Assembly (NCBI RefSeq): GCF_003075035.1
Contig: NZ_QCZE01000001.1
Span: 2,046,759 to 2,110,758, forward strand
DNA from: Zobellella maritima
Lineage (GTDB): Bacteria > Pseudomonadota > Gammaproteobacteria > Enterobacterales > Aeromonadaceae
DNA: 64,000 bases
Reading direction: 5' to 3'
The notes beneath the pieces were generated by a model. It ran no database searches, was not told the DNA's origin, and saw only the letters and a list, made by a program, of their open reading frames with translations. A program made the position numbers and the translations under genes. Positions 26,164-34,695 of this stretch are shown here, piece by piece; position 1 is the stretch's first letter; each line of letters starts with the position of its first letter.

Positions 26164-26217
26164 CAGAATTTCTGACATCCCGGACGAACACCAGCGAGAT
26201 ATTCTGAAAAATCAGAA
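26164..26217. promoter_or_regulatory. Candidate upstream activator sites for the TRAP operon
   Basis: Two related palindromes share the half-site TTCTGA: CAGAATTTCTG (26164-26174) and TTCTGA-AAAA-TCAGAA (26202-26217). Their centres lie about 90 and 130 bp before the -24 element of the sigma-54 promoter, the usual distance for a DctD/NtrC-type enhancer. The DctD-like activator encoded six genes on is the obvious candidate to bind them. Confidence 0.55.
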
Positions 26218-26290
26218 CGCGCCCCTTTGAGCTGTAAAAAATACTCATGCACATCATAAGCTTAAACAAAAATAACAGCTCATTAACCCT

Positions 26291-26306
26291 TGGCATCAAA
26301 AGTGCA
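26291..26306 (+). promoter_or_regulatory. Sigma-54 promoter of the TAXI-TRAP operon
   Basis: TGGCATCAAAAGTGCA fits TGGCAC-N5-TTGCA with the invariant GG (26292-26293) and GC (26304-26305) at the exact spacing. Transcription should start near 26317, leaving a leader of about 30 bases before the TAXI gene. Confidence 0.75.
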
Positions 26307-26345
26307 TAGTTATGGATGCACTCTCATAACCAAGGAATTACACCA

Positions 26346-27293
26346 ATGAAGGTAATCAAACAATTCTTGCTCGGCACCACCCTCGCCCTGTCGGTCACCA
26401 GCGCCCAGGCCGCAGAATTTATCAATGTACTCACCGGCGGCACCAGTGGCGTCTACTACCCGCTAGGCGTGGCTATTTCCCAGCTCTATGGTGAGCATAT
26501 CCCCGATGCCAGGGTCCAGGTACAGGCTACCCGCGCTTCCGGCGAAAATCTTAACCTGTTGCAGAAAGAACGGGGCGAAATCGGTTTTGCCCTGGCCGAC
26601 AGTGTCGCCGATGCCTGGAACGGCATCGAGGAAGCCGGCTTCAAGGTGCCGCTAAAAAAACTCAGGGCGGTCGGTTCCACCTACTCCAACTACATCCAGA
26701 TAGTAGCCCGGGCCGACAGCGGCATTAAAACCCTGGCAGATCTGAAAGGCAAACGCATTTCGGTGGGTGCCCCCAGCTCGGGTACCGAACTCAATGCCCG
26801 CGCCATCTTCAAGGCTGCCGGCATCGGCTACGATGATTTCTCACGCACCGAATACCTGCCCTTCGGCGAGTCGGTCGAACTAATGAAGAACCGTCAGCTG
26901 GACGCCACCCTGCAATCCGCCGGCCTTGGCATGGCCGCCTTCCGCGATCTTGCCTCCCATGCGCCTGTGGTTTTTATCCCGATTCCCGCCGAGCTGGTGG
27001 CCAAAATCGGTAACGATGCCTACCGGGCCAGCCAGATCCCGGCCGGTACCTATACCGGTCAGGATGAAACTGTCCCCACCGTCGCCATCAGCAATCTGCT
27101 GATCACCCATAGCAAGGTCAGTGACGATGTCGCCTACCAGATGGCCAGACAGGTCTATGAAAACCTGCCGGCACTGCGTAATGCCCACAATGCCGCCGAC
27201 GGCATCGACCCCGAGCTGGCCCTCGAGGGGCTGCCCCTGCCGCTGCACCCCGGTGCCGAACGTTACTTCAAGGAAAAAGGCCTGATCAACTAA
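26346..27293 (+). CDS. TAXI-family TRAP transporter substrate-binding protein
   Basis: A 315-residue periplasmic binding protein. After the signal peptide (MKVIKQFLLGTTLALSVTSAQAAE) comes FINVLTGGTSGVYYPLGVAISQLY, the hallmark opening of TAXI (TRAP-associated extracytoplasmic immunogenic) proteins. KGKRISVGAPSSGTELNARAIFKAAG follows, with the ligand-contacting SGT motif. TAXI systems import glutamate, other dicarboxylates or related acids; the ligand is not deducible. CAAGGAAT lies before the ATG at 26346. First gene of a sigma-54-controlled operon. Confidence 0.92.
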   Translation: MKVIKQFLLGTTLALSVTSAQAAEFINVLTGGTSGVYYPLGVAISQLYGEHIPDARVQVQATRASGENLNLLQKERGEIGFALADSVADAWNGIEEAGFKVPLKKLRAVGSTYSNYIQIVARADSGIKTLADLKGKRISVGAPSSGTELNARAIFKAAGIGYDDFSRTEYLPFGESVELMKNRQLDATLQSAGLGMAAFRDLASHAPVVFIPIPAELVAKIGNDAYRASQIPAGTYTGQDETVPTVAISNLLITHSKVSDDVAYQMARQVYENLPALRNAHNAADGIDPELALEGLPLPLHPGAERYFKEKGLIN

Positions 27294-27299
27294 CCAGTC

Positions 27300-27328
27300 C
27301 GGGCCCGGCCGGGAAAATACCGGGCCCG
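27300..27328 (+). repeat. Intercistronic hairpin after the TAXI gene
   Basis: CGGGCCCGG (27300-27308) pairs perfectly with CCGGGCCCG (27320-27328), 7 bases past the stop codon and without a T tract. It mirrors the hairpin after hisJ and should keep the binding-protein message more abundant than the permease message. Confidence 0.7.
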
Positions 27329-27394
27329 CCCACCCAAAACGAGTTAACCGTTCAACACGGCAGTCTTCATTGATGAATGACTGAGGAGATAAAA

Positions 27395-29407
27395 ATGAGC
27401 AGTACCGGTACCCGGCCCCATGCACTGATCTTTTACGGTGCCCTGGCCTTTTCCCTCTTCCAGATTATCACCGCCGCCTTCAGCCCGCTCTCTACCACTG
27501 TGGTGCGGGCCATTCACGTCGGCTTCCTGCTGTTTCTGGTCTACCAGCTGTACGGTGCCCGCGGTCAGTCGCTGTCCCGACCTTCCATCTGGGGTTCACT
27601 GCTCGGCGGCGTCGCCCTGCTGTTCGCCGGATATCACTGGTGGTTTGAGGCGGAGCTGATTTATCGCGCCGGCGAGATGAACCAGGCTGACTGGCTGATC
27701 GGCGGCGTCACCCTGTTGATGGTATTCGATGCTGCCCGCCGGCTGATGGGCTGGGCCCTGCCGTTGATTTGCCTGATCTTTGTCGGCTACGCCCTGGGCG
27801 GGCAGCACCTGCCCGACGCCCTGATGCACAGAGGCTATGGCCTGGATCAGCTGGTGTCCCAGCTGGCGTTCAGCACCGAAGGCATCTACGGTACCCCGAC
27901 CTATGTGTCTTCCAGCTATATCTTCCTGTTTATCCTGTTCGGTGCCTTCCTTGAACAAGCGGGTATGCTCAAACTGTTCAACGATGTGGCCATCGGTTCG
28001 GTAGGACACACCCGTGGCGGCCCTGCCAAGGTATCCGTGCTGTCTTCCGGCATGATGGGCACCATCAACGGCTCTGGGGTGGCCAATGTGGTCAGCACCG
28101 GTCAATTCACTATCCCGCTGATGAAAAAATTCGGCTACAAGGCCGACTTCGCCGGGGCGGTGGAAGCCACCAGCTCTATGGGTGGCCAGATCATGCCGCC
28201 GGTGATGGGTGCCGTGGCTTTTATCATGGCCGAAACCATCAATGTCCCGTATGTGGACATCACCAAGGCCGCGCTAATCCCGGCCGTACTGTATTTCTTT
28301 ACCGTGTTCCTGATGGTGCACCTGGAAGCCGGCCGTGCCGGCCTCAATGGCCTGCCCAAGGCCGAATGCCCCAACCCGCTGGCCGCCCTCAGGCAACGCT
28401 GGTACCTGCTGCTGCCGCTGGTGGCCCTGGTGGTGATGCTATTCTCCGGTTTTACCCCGCTATTCGCCGGTATGATGGGCCTGGCGCTAACCACAGTGCT
28501 GATCATGGCCAATGGCGTAGCCACTCACCTGGGTGCCAGGGGCTTGCGCTACGGCTTCTGGATTGCCCTGGGTCTGGCCTGTGCCACCTTCAACCAGTTC
28601 GGCATTACCGCCATCTTCGTGGTGGTCGCCGTACTGGCGGTGCTGTTGTTGGTCAAGCGTGAACAGGACATTCTCGGCACCGTGGTCAATGCCCTCTATC
28701 AGGGTGCCCTGCATGCCCTGCCGGTGGGGGTAGCCTGTGCCCTGGTGGGCATCATTATCGGAGTCATTTCCCTGACCGGTGCCGCTACCATTGTTGCCGG
28801 CTATATTATCCAGCTGGGTGAGCACAGCCTGCTGCTGTCGCTGGTGCTGACCATGTTTACCTGCCTGGTGCTGGGCATGGGCATTCCTACCATCCCCAAC
28901 TACATCATCACCAGCTCGATCGCCGCTCCGGCCCTGCTGGAGCTGGGCGTGCCGCTGATCGTCTCCCATATGTTCGTGTTCTATTTCGGTATCATGGCCG
29001 ATCTGACGCCACCGGTGGCACTGGCCGCGTTCGCCGCCTCGCCTATCGCCAAGGCCTCCGGCCTGAAAATCGGCATCCGCTCGCTGCAGATCGCCATTGC
29101 CGGTTTTATCGTGCCCTATATGGCGGTCTATAGTCCCGAACTGATGTTACAGGGTGATGCCGGCACCCTGGCCACCCTTTTCGTGGTATTCAAGGCCCTG
29201 CTGGCTGTATCCCTGTGGGGCATGGGCGCCATCGGCTTCTGGCTGAACCCGCTGGCCTGGTGGGAGCGTATGACCATGATCGCCGCCGCCGCCCTGCTGG
29301 TGTTCTCGCTGCCGATGACCGACGAAGTGGGCCTGATACTGTCCGCCCTGCTGCTGGGCCGCCACTGGCTGCACAACCGTCGTCGGCAGAAGCTGGCGGT
29401 AGCCTGA
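27395..29407 (+). CDS. TRAP transporter fused permease (DctQM type, TAXI-associated)
   Basis: A 670-residue inner-membrane protein combining the small (DctQ-like, about residues 1-160) and large (DctM-like) subunits. Typical segments are FLEQAGMLKLFNDVAIGSVGHTRGGPAKVSVLSSGMMGTINGSGVANVVSTGQFTIPLMKK, SMGGQIMPPVMGAVAFIMAE and GMGIPTIPNYIITSSIAAPAL, the 4TM/12TM signature of TAXI-linked permeases. The ATG at 27395 has GAGGAG 7 bases upstream; an ATG six codons earlier lacks a site. Its stop overlaps the next start as TGATG. Sodium-driven uptake is expected from the family. Confidence 0.93.
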   Translation: MSSTGTRPHALIFYGALAFSLFQIITAAFSPLSTTVVRAIHVGFLLFLVYQLYGARGQSLSRPSIWGSLLGGVALLFAGYHWWFEAELIYRAGEMNQADWLIGGVTLLMVFDAARRLMGWALPLICLIFVGYALGGQHLPDALMHRGYGLDQLVSQLAFSTEGIYGTPTYVSSSYIFLFILFGAFLEQAGMLKLFNDVAIGSVGHTRGGPAKVSVLSSGMMGTINGSGVANVVSTGQFTIPLMKKFGYKADFAGAVEATSSMGGQIMPPVMGAVAFIMAETINVPYVDITKAALIPAVLYFFTVFLMVHLEAGRAGLNGLPKAECPNPLAALRQRWYLLLPLVALVVMLFSGFTPLFAGMMGLALTTVLIMANGVATHLGARGLRYGFWIALGLACATFNQFGITAIFVVVAVLAVLLLVKREQDILGTVVNALYQGALHALPVGVACALVGIIIGVISLTGAATIVAGYIIQLGEHSLLLSLVLTMFTCLVLGMGIPTIPNYIITSSIAAPALLELGVPLIVSHMFVFYFGIMADLTPPVALAAFAASPIAKASGLKIGIRSLQIAIAGFIVPYMAVYSPELMLQGDAGTLATLFVVFKALLAVSLWGMGAIGFWLNPLAWWERMTMIAAAALLVFSLPMTDEVGLILSALLLGRHWLHNRRRQKLAVA

Positions 29408-29781
29408 TGCTGTGCCTCGGTACGGCAACGGCCAAGGTGGTGCTGGTAACCGCCGGCTTCACCCTCAGCTGGATGCATTCGGTCGAGAAGATAACATGGC
29501 AAGAGCATTACCGGTTGGACAACCAGGGGTTGCTGCTCACCGAGGCCCGGGTACAAGGGTCGGGGGCCGGCATGGAGCCGCCCCCCGAGGCGCGCCTGCA
29601 GGATGGTGCCTGGTATTGGCAGCCCAATATCCGCCTGCCGCAGGTAGTCCTTGCCGATTCTGAATTTACCGCCGATTATACCCTGTGCCTGGACTCGGGC
29701 CTGTGCCGCCCGCTCAGCCACTGGCTGCCGGCCGGGCAAGGCGTAACCCTCAGTGCCTGTACCCACACGGAGGTCAACTGA
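29407..29781 (+). CDS. DUF1850 protein of the TAXI-TRAP operon
   Basis: A 124-residue protein whose conserved core FTLSWMHSVEKITWQEHYRL (the HSVE motif) and ARVQGSGAGMEPP identify DUF1850, a family found almost only beside TAXI-TRAP permeases. The start overlaps the permease stop (TGATG), implying translational coupling. A hydrophobic N-terminus (VVLVTAGFTLSW) may be a signal or anchor. The biochemical role is unknown; an accessory function in transport or signalling to the kinase encoded next is plausible but unproven. Confidence 0.85.
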   Translation: MLCLGTATAKVVLVTAGFTLSWMHSVEKITWQEHYRLDNQGLLLTEARVQGSGAGMEPPPEARLQDGAWYWQPNIRLPQVVLADSEFTADYTLCLDSGLCRPLSHWLPAGQGVTLSACTHTEVN

Positions 29782-31541
29782 ATATCAAAGTAAAAACGCG
29801 CCTGTCAGGCCTGCTGTTGCTGCTGTTTGCCCTTGTACTGGTGGGGATCTGGCGCAGCAGCTGGCAACGCCTGGCCACAGAGCAGGAGCTGCAGGCCCAG
29901 CAGCAACTGCTGCTCTACCGCACCACGCTGGAGGCGGAAATTGCCCGTTTCGAGAATATTCCCCGCGTGCTGCAATCACACCCCGTGCTACTGGCCGCCC
30001 TGGCGAAACCGGAAGATCCCGACAGGATAACCCAGGCCAACCTGCTGCTTGAACGGATAGGTCGGGAAACCGGTGCCGAAACCCTGTACCTGATGGATGC
30101 CGGTGGCTTCGCCCTGGCGACCGGCAACTGGAATACCCCGACCTCCTTTATTGGCCAGAACTACCGCTACCGCCCCTACTTCAAGGACGCATTACAAGGC
30201 AGCTTCGGTGAATTTTATGGGGTGGGAGCCACCACCGGCGTACCCGGTTATTTCTTCGGCCTGCCGCTGGGCTCCCCCAACAGTCCCAGTGGTGTGCTGG
30301 CGGTCAAGATCAGCCTGCTGGCCCTCGAGCACAGCTGGCAGCCGAGTCGGGAGCTGCTGATGGTGGTCGACTCGGACCAGGTAGTCGCCCTGGCCTCTCG
30401 CCCGGAATTGAAGTTCAAGACCCTGGCCCCTTTGACCACGGAAGCGCGCGAGCGGTTGGCCACCACCCGCCAGTATGTGCCCATGCGGCTGGAACCACTG
30501 GAGCTCGGCATCGAAGGCCGGCAACGGCAATGGCAGGGCCATCGCTACCTGGTCAGTGAATTGCCACTGGCTCGGCTGGGCTGGCGCTTGCAGCTCTGGT
30601 GGCCCAGCGCGCCCCTGTATGCCCATGCCAACCTGGTGACCGCCACCCTGGGCTTCAGCCTGGTTACCCTGCTATCGCTGCTGCTCTACTGGCGCCAACG
30701 CAGACGTTATATCCGGGTGCAGTTAAAGGCCAAGGGCGAGCTGGAACACAAGGTGATGGAGAGGACCGCCGCCCTGGCCGCCAGCAACCGTCAACTAGAG
30801 TGGCAGGTGCAGGAACGTATCCAGGCCGAGGCCAGGCTCAGATCCATGCAACATGAGCTGATCCAGAGCAACCGGCTGGCGGCCCTGGGACAGATGGCGG
30901 CCAGCGTTGCCCATGAAGTCAACCAGCCGCTGACCGCGTTAAAAAACCAGTCGGCCAATACCCTGATGCTGGCCCGGCGAGCCATGTACCCCCAGGTGGA
31001 GGAAAGCCTGCAGACCATGGGACGGCTGGTGGATCGCATGGCCCGGCTCACCTCCCAGCTGAAGCTGTTTGCCGCCACCCGTCGCACCACCGCCGGCCGG
31101 GCCCGGCCGCAGCACGCCCTGAACAATGTCCTGAGCTGGCTGCAACCCAAACTGGACGAGCAGGGTGTGGAACTGCACCACCGGCTGGATCCGGAGCTGA
31201 ACCTGCCGATGGAGTTGCACGCGCTGGAGCAGGTGCTGGCCAACCTGATCGGCAACAGCCTGGATGCCCTGGCGGGCAAGGATGGGGGGCTCATCGGCCT
31301 GGAAGCCGGCCCGCAGCGACTGACATTATGGGACAATGGCCCCGGTATTGATGCCGCCCTGATCGACAAGGTGACCGAGCCCTTCTTCTCCACCAAGCAG
31401 CTGGGACAAGGGTTGGGATTGGGCCTGGCCATAGCGCGGGACCTGGTGGAAGCCAGTGACGCCCGGCTGGTCATTCGCCAGCATGAGGGTGGCGGTGTCG
31501 AATTTATCATTGGATGGACGGATGAACAGCATAGAGATTGA
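29778..31541 (+). CDS. DctB-like membrane sensor histidine kinase, probable CTG start
   Basis: A kinase of about 587 residues. A first membrane helix (LSGLLLLLFALVLVGIW) is followed by a periplasmic sensing domain of the double-Cache type (about residues 30-275), a second helix (TATLGFSLVTLLSLLLYW) and a coiled coil. The HisKA box has His379 in VAHEVNQPLTALKN, with an N box NLIGNSLDAL and G boxes DNGPGID and GLGLGLAIARDL. No ATG fits the start. The CTG at 29778 has GGAGG 4 bases upstream and overlaps the DUF1850 stop as CTGA, the counterpart of the common ATGA coupling. The only in-frame ATG (29685) would put 31 unrelated residues in front. It should sense the TRAP substrate and phosphorylate the next gene product. 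Confidence 0.85.
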   Translation: MNIKVKTRLSGLLLLLFALVLVGIWRSSWQRLATEQELQAQQQLLLYRTTLEAEIARFENIPRVLQSHPVLLAALAKPEDPDRITQANLLLERIGRETGAETLYLMDAGGFALATGNWNTPTSFIGQNYRYRPYFKDALQGSFGEFYGVGATTGVPGYFFGLPLGSPNSPSGVLAVKISLLALEHSWQPSRELLMVVDSDQVVALASRPELKFKTLAPLTTEARERLATTRQYVPMRLEPLELGIEGRQRQWQGHRYLVSELPLARLGWRLQLWWPSAPLYAHANLVTATLGFSLVTLLSLLLYWRQRRRYIRVQLKAKGELEHKVMERTAALAASNRQLEWQVQERIQAEARLRSMQHELIQSNRLAALGQMAASVAHEVNQPLTALKNQSANTLMLARRAMYPQVEESLQTMGRLVDRMARLTSQLKLFAATRRTTAGRARPQHALNNVLSWLQPKLDEQGVELHHRLDPELNLPMELHALEQVLANLIGNSLDALAGKDGGLIGLEAGPQRLTLWDNGPGIDAALIDKVTEPFFSTKQLGQGLGLGLAIARDLVEASDARLVIRQHEGGGVEFIIGWTDEQHRD

Positions 31542-32823
31542 AGTCTGGCTGGTGGAAGACGACGACGATGTCCGCCAGACCCTGTTACAGACCCTGCAAC
31601 TGTCGGATATCAAGGCCCGCGGCTTTGCCCGGGCCGAGCAGGCGCTGCAGGCCCTGGGCCAGGGGGCGCCTGTGGTCCTGTTGAGCGACGTACGCCTGCC
31701 GGGTATGGATGGCCTGGCCCTGCTGCAAAACGTGCAGCAACAGGATCCGGAACTGCCCGTGTTGCTGCTCACCGGCCACGGCGATATCCCCATGGCGGTG
31801 ACCGCCATGCGCCTCGGCGCCCAGGACTTTTTTGAAAAACCCTATGAACCGGAGCAGTTGCTGCGCAGCCTGCACCGAGCCATGGACAGGCGCGCGCTGG
31901 TGCTGGAGAACCGGCTGTTGAGGCAACGGCTGGCCGAAAAGAACAACGCCGGTTTGCTGCTCGGCCATGACCCGCAAATCGAACAGCTGCGCCGCCAGAT
32001 CGACAATATTGCCGACACCAGTGCCAGCGTGCTGATCCTGGGAGAAACCGGCACGGGCAAGGAGATGGTGGCCCGCAGCCTGCATCAGGGCAGCGGACGC
32101 AAGGGCCACTTTGTAGCGGTCAACTGTACTGCTCTGCCCGAATCTATTTTCGAAAGCGAGATGTTCGGCGCCGAGGCCGGCGCCTTTACCGGGGTGACCA
32201 AACGACGGCTCGGCAAAGTGGAGCATGCCGACGGCGGCACCCTGTTTCTCGATGAGATCGAGGGTATGCCCCTCAACCTGCAGGCTAAAATGCTACGGGT
32301 ATTGCAGGAATCGGCGCTGGAGCGGTTGGGTGGCAACAAGCTGATCCCGGTGGATGCCCGCCTGGTGGCCGCCACCAAGGTGGACCTGAAGGCCGCCGGT
32401 GAGGCCGGCCTGTTCCGGCCCGATCTCTATTACCGCCTGAATGTGATCACCCTCACACTCCCGCCACTGCGCGAGCGCCGGGCCGATATTCCCCTGTTGT
32501 TCCTGCATTTTGTCGAGCAGGCCAAAGGACAATATAACCGGGATGTACCACCGCCCGGCGACGGCCTGTTACAAGGGCTGGTATCCCGGGACTGGCCGGG
32601 CAATGTGCGGGAGCTGCGCCATCACGCAGAACAATATGTACTGGGGGTACTGACCGAACCCGGCTCCGGTCAAAACCTTTCCCTCCCCCTGCAGCTGGCC
32701 CGGATGGAACAGCAGCTGATCAACAATGCCATGGTCCGGGCCGGAGGCAATGTGGCCCTGGCCGCCGAGCGACTGGGGATCCCCAGGAAAACCCTGTACG
32801 ACAAGCTGGCTAAATATAAATAA
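31522..32823 (+). CDS. DctD-like sigma-54-dependent response regulator
   Basis: A 433-residue activator. The receiver domain has the acidic pair VEDDDDV and phospho-acceptor Asp56 in LLSDVRLPGMDG. The AAA+ domain has Walker A GETGTGKE, Walker B GGTLFLDEIEGM and the sigma-54 loop GAFTGV, where the last residue is Val instead of the near-invariant Ala. The Fis-type helix-turn-helix at the C-terminus is GGNVALAAERLGIPRKTLYDKL. It overlaps the kinase gene by 20 bases. It is expected to bind the palindromes at 26164-26217 and open the sigma-54 promoter of its own operon. Confidence 0.93.
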   Translation: MNSIEIEVWLVEDDDDVRQTLLQTLQLSDIKARGFARAEQALQALGQGAPVVLLSDVRLPGMDGLALLQNVQQQDPELPVLLLTGHGDIPMAVTAMRLGAQDFFEKPYEPEQLLRSLHRAMDRRALVLENRLLRQRLAEKNNAGLLLGHDPQIEQLRRQIDNIADTSASVLILGETGTGKEMVARSLHQGSGRKGHFVAVNCTALPESIFESEMFGAEAGAFTGVTKRRLGKVEHADGGTLFLDEIEGMPLNLQAKMLRVLQESALERLGGNKLIPVDARLVAATKVDLKAAGEAGLFRPDLYYRLNVITLTLPPLRERRADIPLLFLHFVEQAKGQYNRDVPPPGDGLLQGLVSRDWPGNVRELRHHAEQYVLGVLTEPGSGQNLSLPLQLARMEQQLINNAMVRAGGNVALAAERLGIPRKTLYDKLAKYK

Positions 32824-33126
32824 TTATTGCCATATGATTAAATAACTCTTTCCCGACAAGCACAAATCATTGTTACTGAGGGCTTGGCTGTTAAGACTTA
32901 ACTTGATTGGCACTCAAGCGGCGTCATTCCTGGCGCCAACGGCCTGCTTATCGTTTATTTCCCCCTGTCCGAGCGCGGTTAAATAAAACGGGATTTGGTC
33001 ATTTTCCTGGCTTAAATTCTTTTCCCCCCTCAACCATCAATCCAGCAGTCAGCTGCTATGCTTGGAGAAAATAACACCCCCAACAACTTTAAAGGCCAGG
33101 ACGGCCGATATACTTCGGGTGAAGCA
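32824..33126. other. Gap between the activator gene and the diguanylate cyclase gene
   Basis: 303 bases without a supported gene. A partial sigma-54-like element, TGGCACTCAAGCGGCG (32908-32923), has the right GG/GC spacing but lacks the TT before the -12 GC. No strong terminator follows the activator gene. Nothing else is recognised. Confidence 0.4.
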
Positions 33127-34638
33127 ATGTCATCGCTTAAAAAGGTGCCCCGACTATCCTGTGATAGTTTTTCATACGGAGCTATCACACTGTTGCTGCT
33201 GACGGTTGCCCTGTTCAGCTGGTTTTCCAGCCAGTATTGGCTAAATCAGAGGATCCATCTGTTGTTGCAGGATTTGCAGCAACAAAGCCAGCTGGTGGCC
33301 ATGGCCGCCTCCCGCGAATTACAAAATCATACCCGTACCGTAGAGAATATTGCGGTGGCACTGGCAGGCTTGTCCAGTACCCAGCAACTGCTACGCAATC
33401 CAAGAATGACCAGCCGATTCAATGAAGATCTACAACACTACTCCCAGGCATTTGGATTGGAGGATATCTGGCTGGTCGATGGCCATGGCAAGGTCTTTGC
33501 CTATGGCAATCGACTCCCCAGCTCTGTCAACCAGGCTCTGCCCCTGCCCCCCGGCAAGCTGACGGCGATATTAAAAGACGGTAGCGTGCACCGGTTTGCG
33601 TTGGATCCCGACACCGGCAAGCCGGCTTTTTACTATGCCTTCCCTCTGACCCGGCAAAAAAGGATAGTGGCCGCCCTGATCATCAAGACCAGCCCGAACG
33701 AAATGACCAACCTGGTGCTGCATATCAATACCCTGGTCACGGACAGCGACGGGGTTATCCTGCTGGCCGATAAACCGGAATGGATGCTTCATCCCCTCAC
33801 CCCTCTCCTTCGGAAGCAACCGCAGGATACCTTGTTCCCCCTGTTGCAGGGCACCAGCCCCCTGTTACCGGATATACAGTTATTTGGACCGCAACGGCTG
33901 CCCATAGTGCAGTACCAGGCCGAACAGCCGGAAGCGGATTATCGGGTTCATGCCATCGCCGATGCCCAGCCGGTATACACCCTGGCAGAGAACAAGGATC
34001 GCCTGTCCGGCCTGGTGGCCGTGGGCGTGACCGGCTCCTTGTGGGGACTGATCCTGACGGTGCTGACCCTCAAGCGCAACAAGAAATACCGCGCAACCAT
34101 GAGCCGCGCCAACGACGAGCTGGTACGCCTCAATCAACAGTTGAAATCATTGGCGACCACCGACTTCCTGACCTACTGCCCCAACCGGCGGTCCGCCGAA
34201 ACCCGGCTGCAGCAGGAGCTGGCCAACGCGCGTCGTTACGGCAGCCCACTCTGTATCCTGACCCAGGATCTGGATTATTTTAAACATATCAATGACCAGT
34301 ACGGCCATGATGTGGGCGATCAGGTACTGCAGCACTTTGCCAAACACATCCGTGAGGCCATCCGGGATACGGATCTGTTCGCCCGCACCGGTGGTGAAGA
34401 GTTTCTGCTTATCCTGCCGCAAACCACACTGCAGCAGGCGCTGCCGCTCACCCAGCGGCTGCTTGACAATATCTCGGCCACGCCGCTGTATCTGGTCGAC
34501 AAGACCGTCTCCATCAGCTTCAGCGGCGGCCTGATCCAGGCCCATGAAGACGAAACCATGAATGAATTGCTGGCCAGGGCCGACCGGGCCCTGTACAGCG
34601 CCAAGGAGGCCGGCCGCTGCCGGATCCATACGGAGTAG
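33127..34638 (+). CDS. Membrane diguanylate cyclase with periplasmic sensor domain
   Basis: A 503-residue protein that should make cyclic di-GMP. A first membrane helix (AITLLLLTVALFSWFSS) is followed by a large periplasmic Cache-like domain (about residues 40-300), a second helix (LSGLVAVGVTGSLWGLILTVLTL) and a GGDEF domain. The active-site motif is GGEEF at residues 422-426, and the allosteric I-site RDTD (413-416) lies five residues before it, so product inhibition is expected. The substrate-binding segment DLDYFKHINDQYGHDVGDQVL is intact. The ATG at 33127 is preferred to the one at 33058, which has no ribosome site and adds a non-conserved tail. Confidence 0.9.
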   Translation: MSSLKKVPRLSCDSFSYGAITLLLLTVALFSWFSSQYWLNQRIHLLLQDLQQQSQLVAMAASRELQNHTRTVENIAVALAGLSSTQQLLRNPRMTSRFNEDLQHYSQAFGLEDIWLVDGHGKVFAYGNRLPSSVNQALPLPPGKLTAILKDGSVHRFALDPDTGKPAFYYAFPLTRQKRIVAALIIKTSPNEMTNLVLHINTLVTDSDGVILLADKPEWMLHPLTPLLRKQPQDTLFPLLQGTSPLLPDIQLFGPQRLPIVQYQAEQPEADYRVHAIADAQPVYTLAENKDRLSGLVAVGVTGSLWGLILTVLTLKRNKKYRATMSRANDELVRLNQQLKSLATTDFLTYCPNRRSAETRLQQELANARRYGSPLCILTQDLDYFKHINDQYGHDVGDQVLQHFAKHIREAIRDTDLFARTGGEEFLLILPQTTLQQALPLTQRLLDNISATPLYLVDKTVSISFSGGLIQAHEDETMNELLARADRALYSAKEAGRCRIHTE

Positions 34639-34695
34639 CCGCTCAGCATAAAACCGCCCAAAAGCGGCATGAGGCGGCCGGGAGGAAGCCTGGTC

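Noticed and set aside
32908-32923. Second sigma-54 promoter (TGGCACTCAAGCGGCG) before the diguanylate cyclase gene
   Set aside because: The GG/GC spacing is right, but the TT before the -12 GC is missing and no enhancer-like palindrome is nearby.
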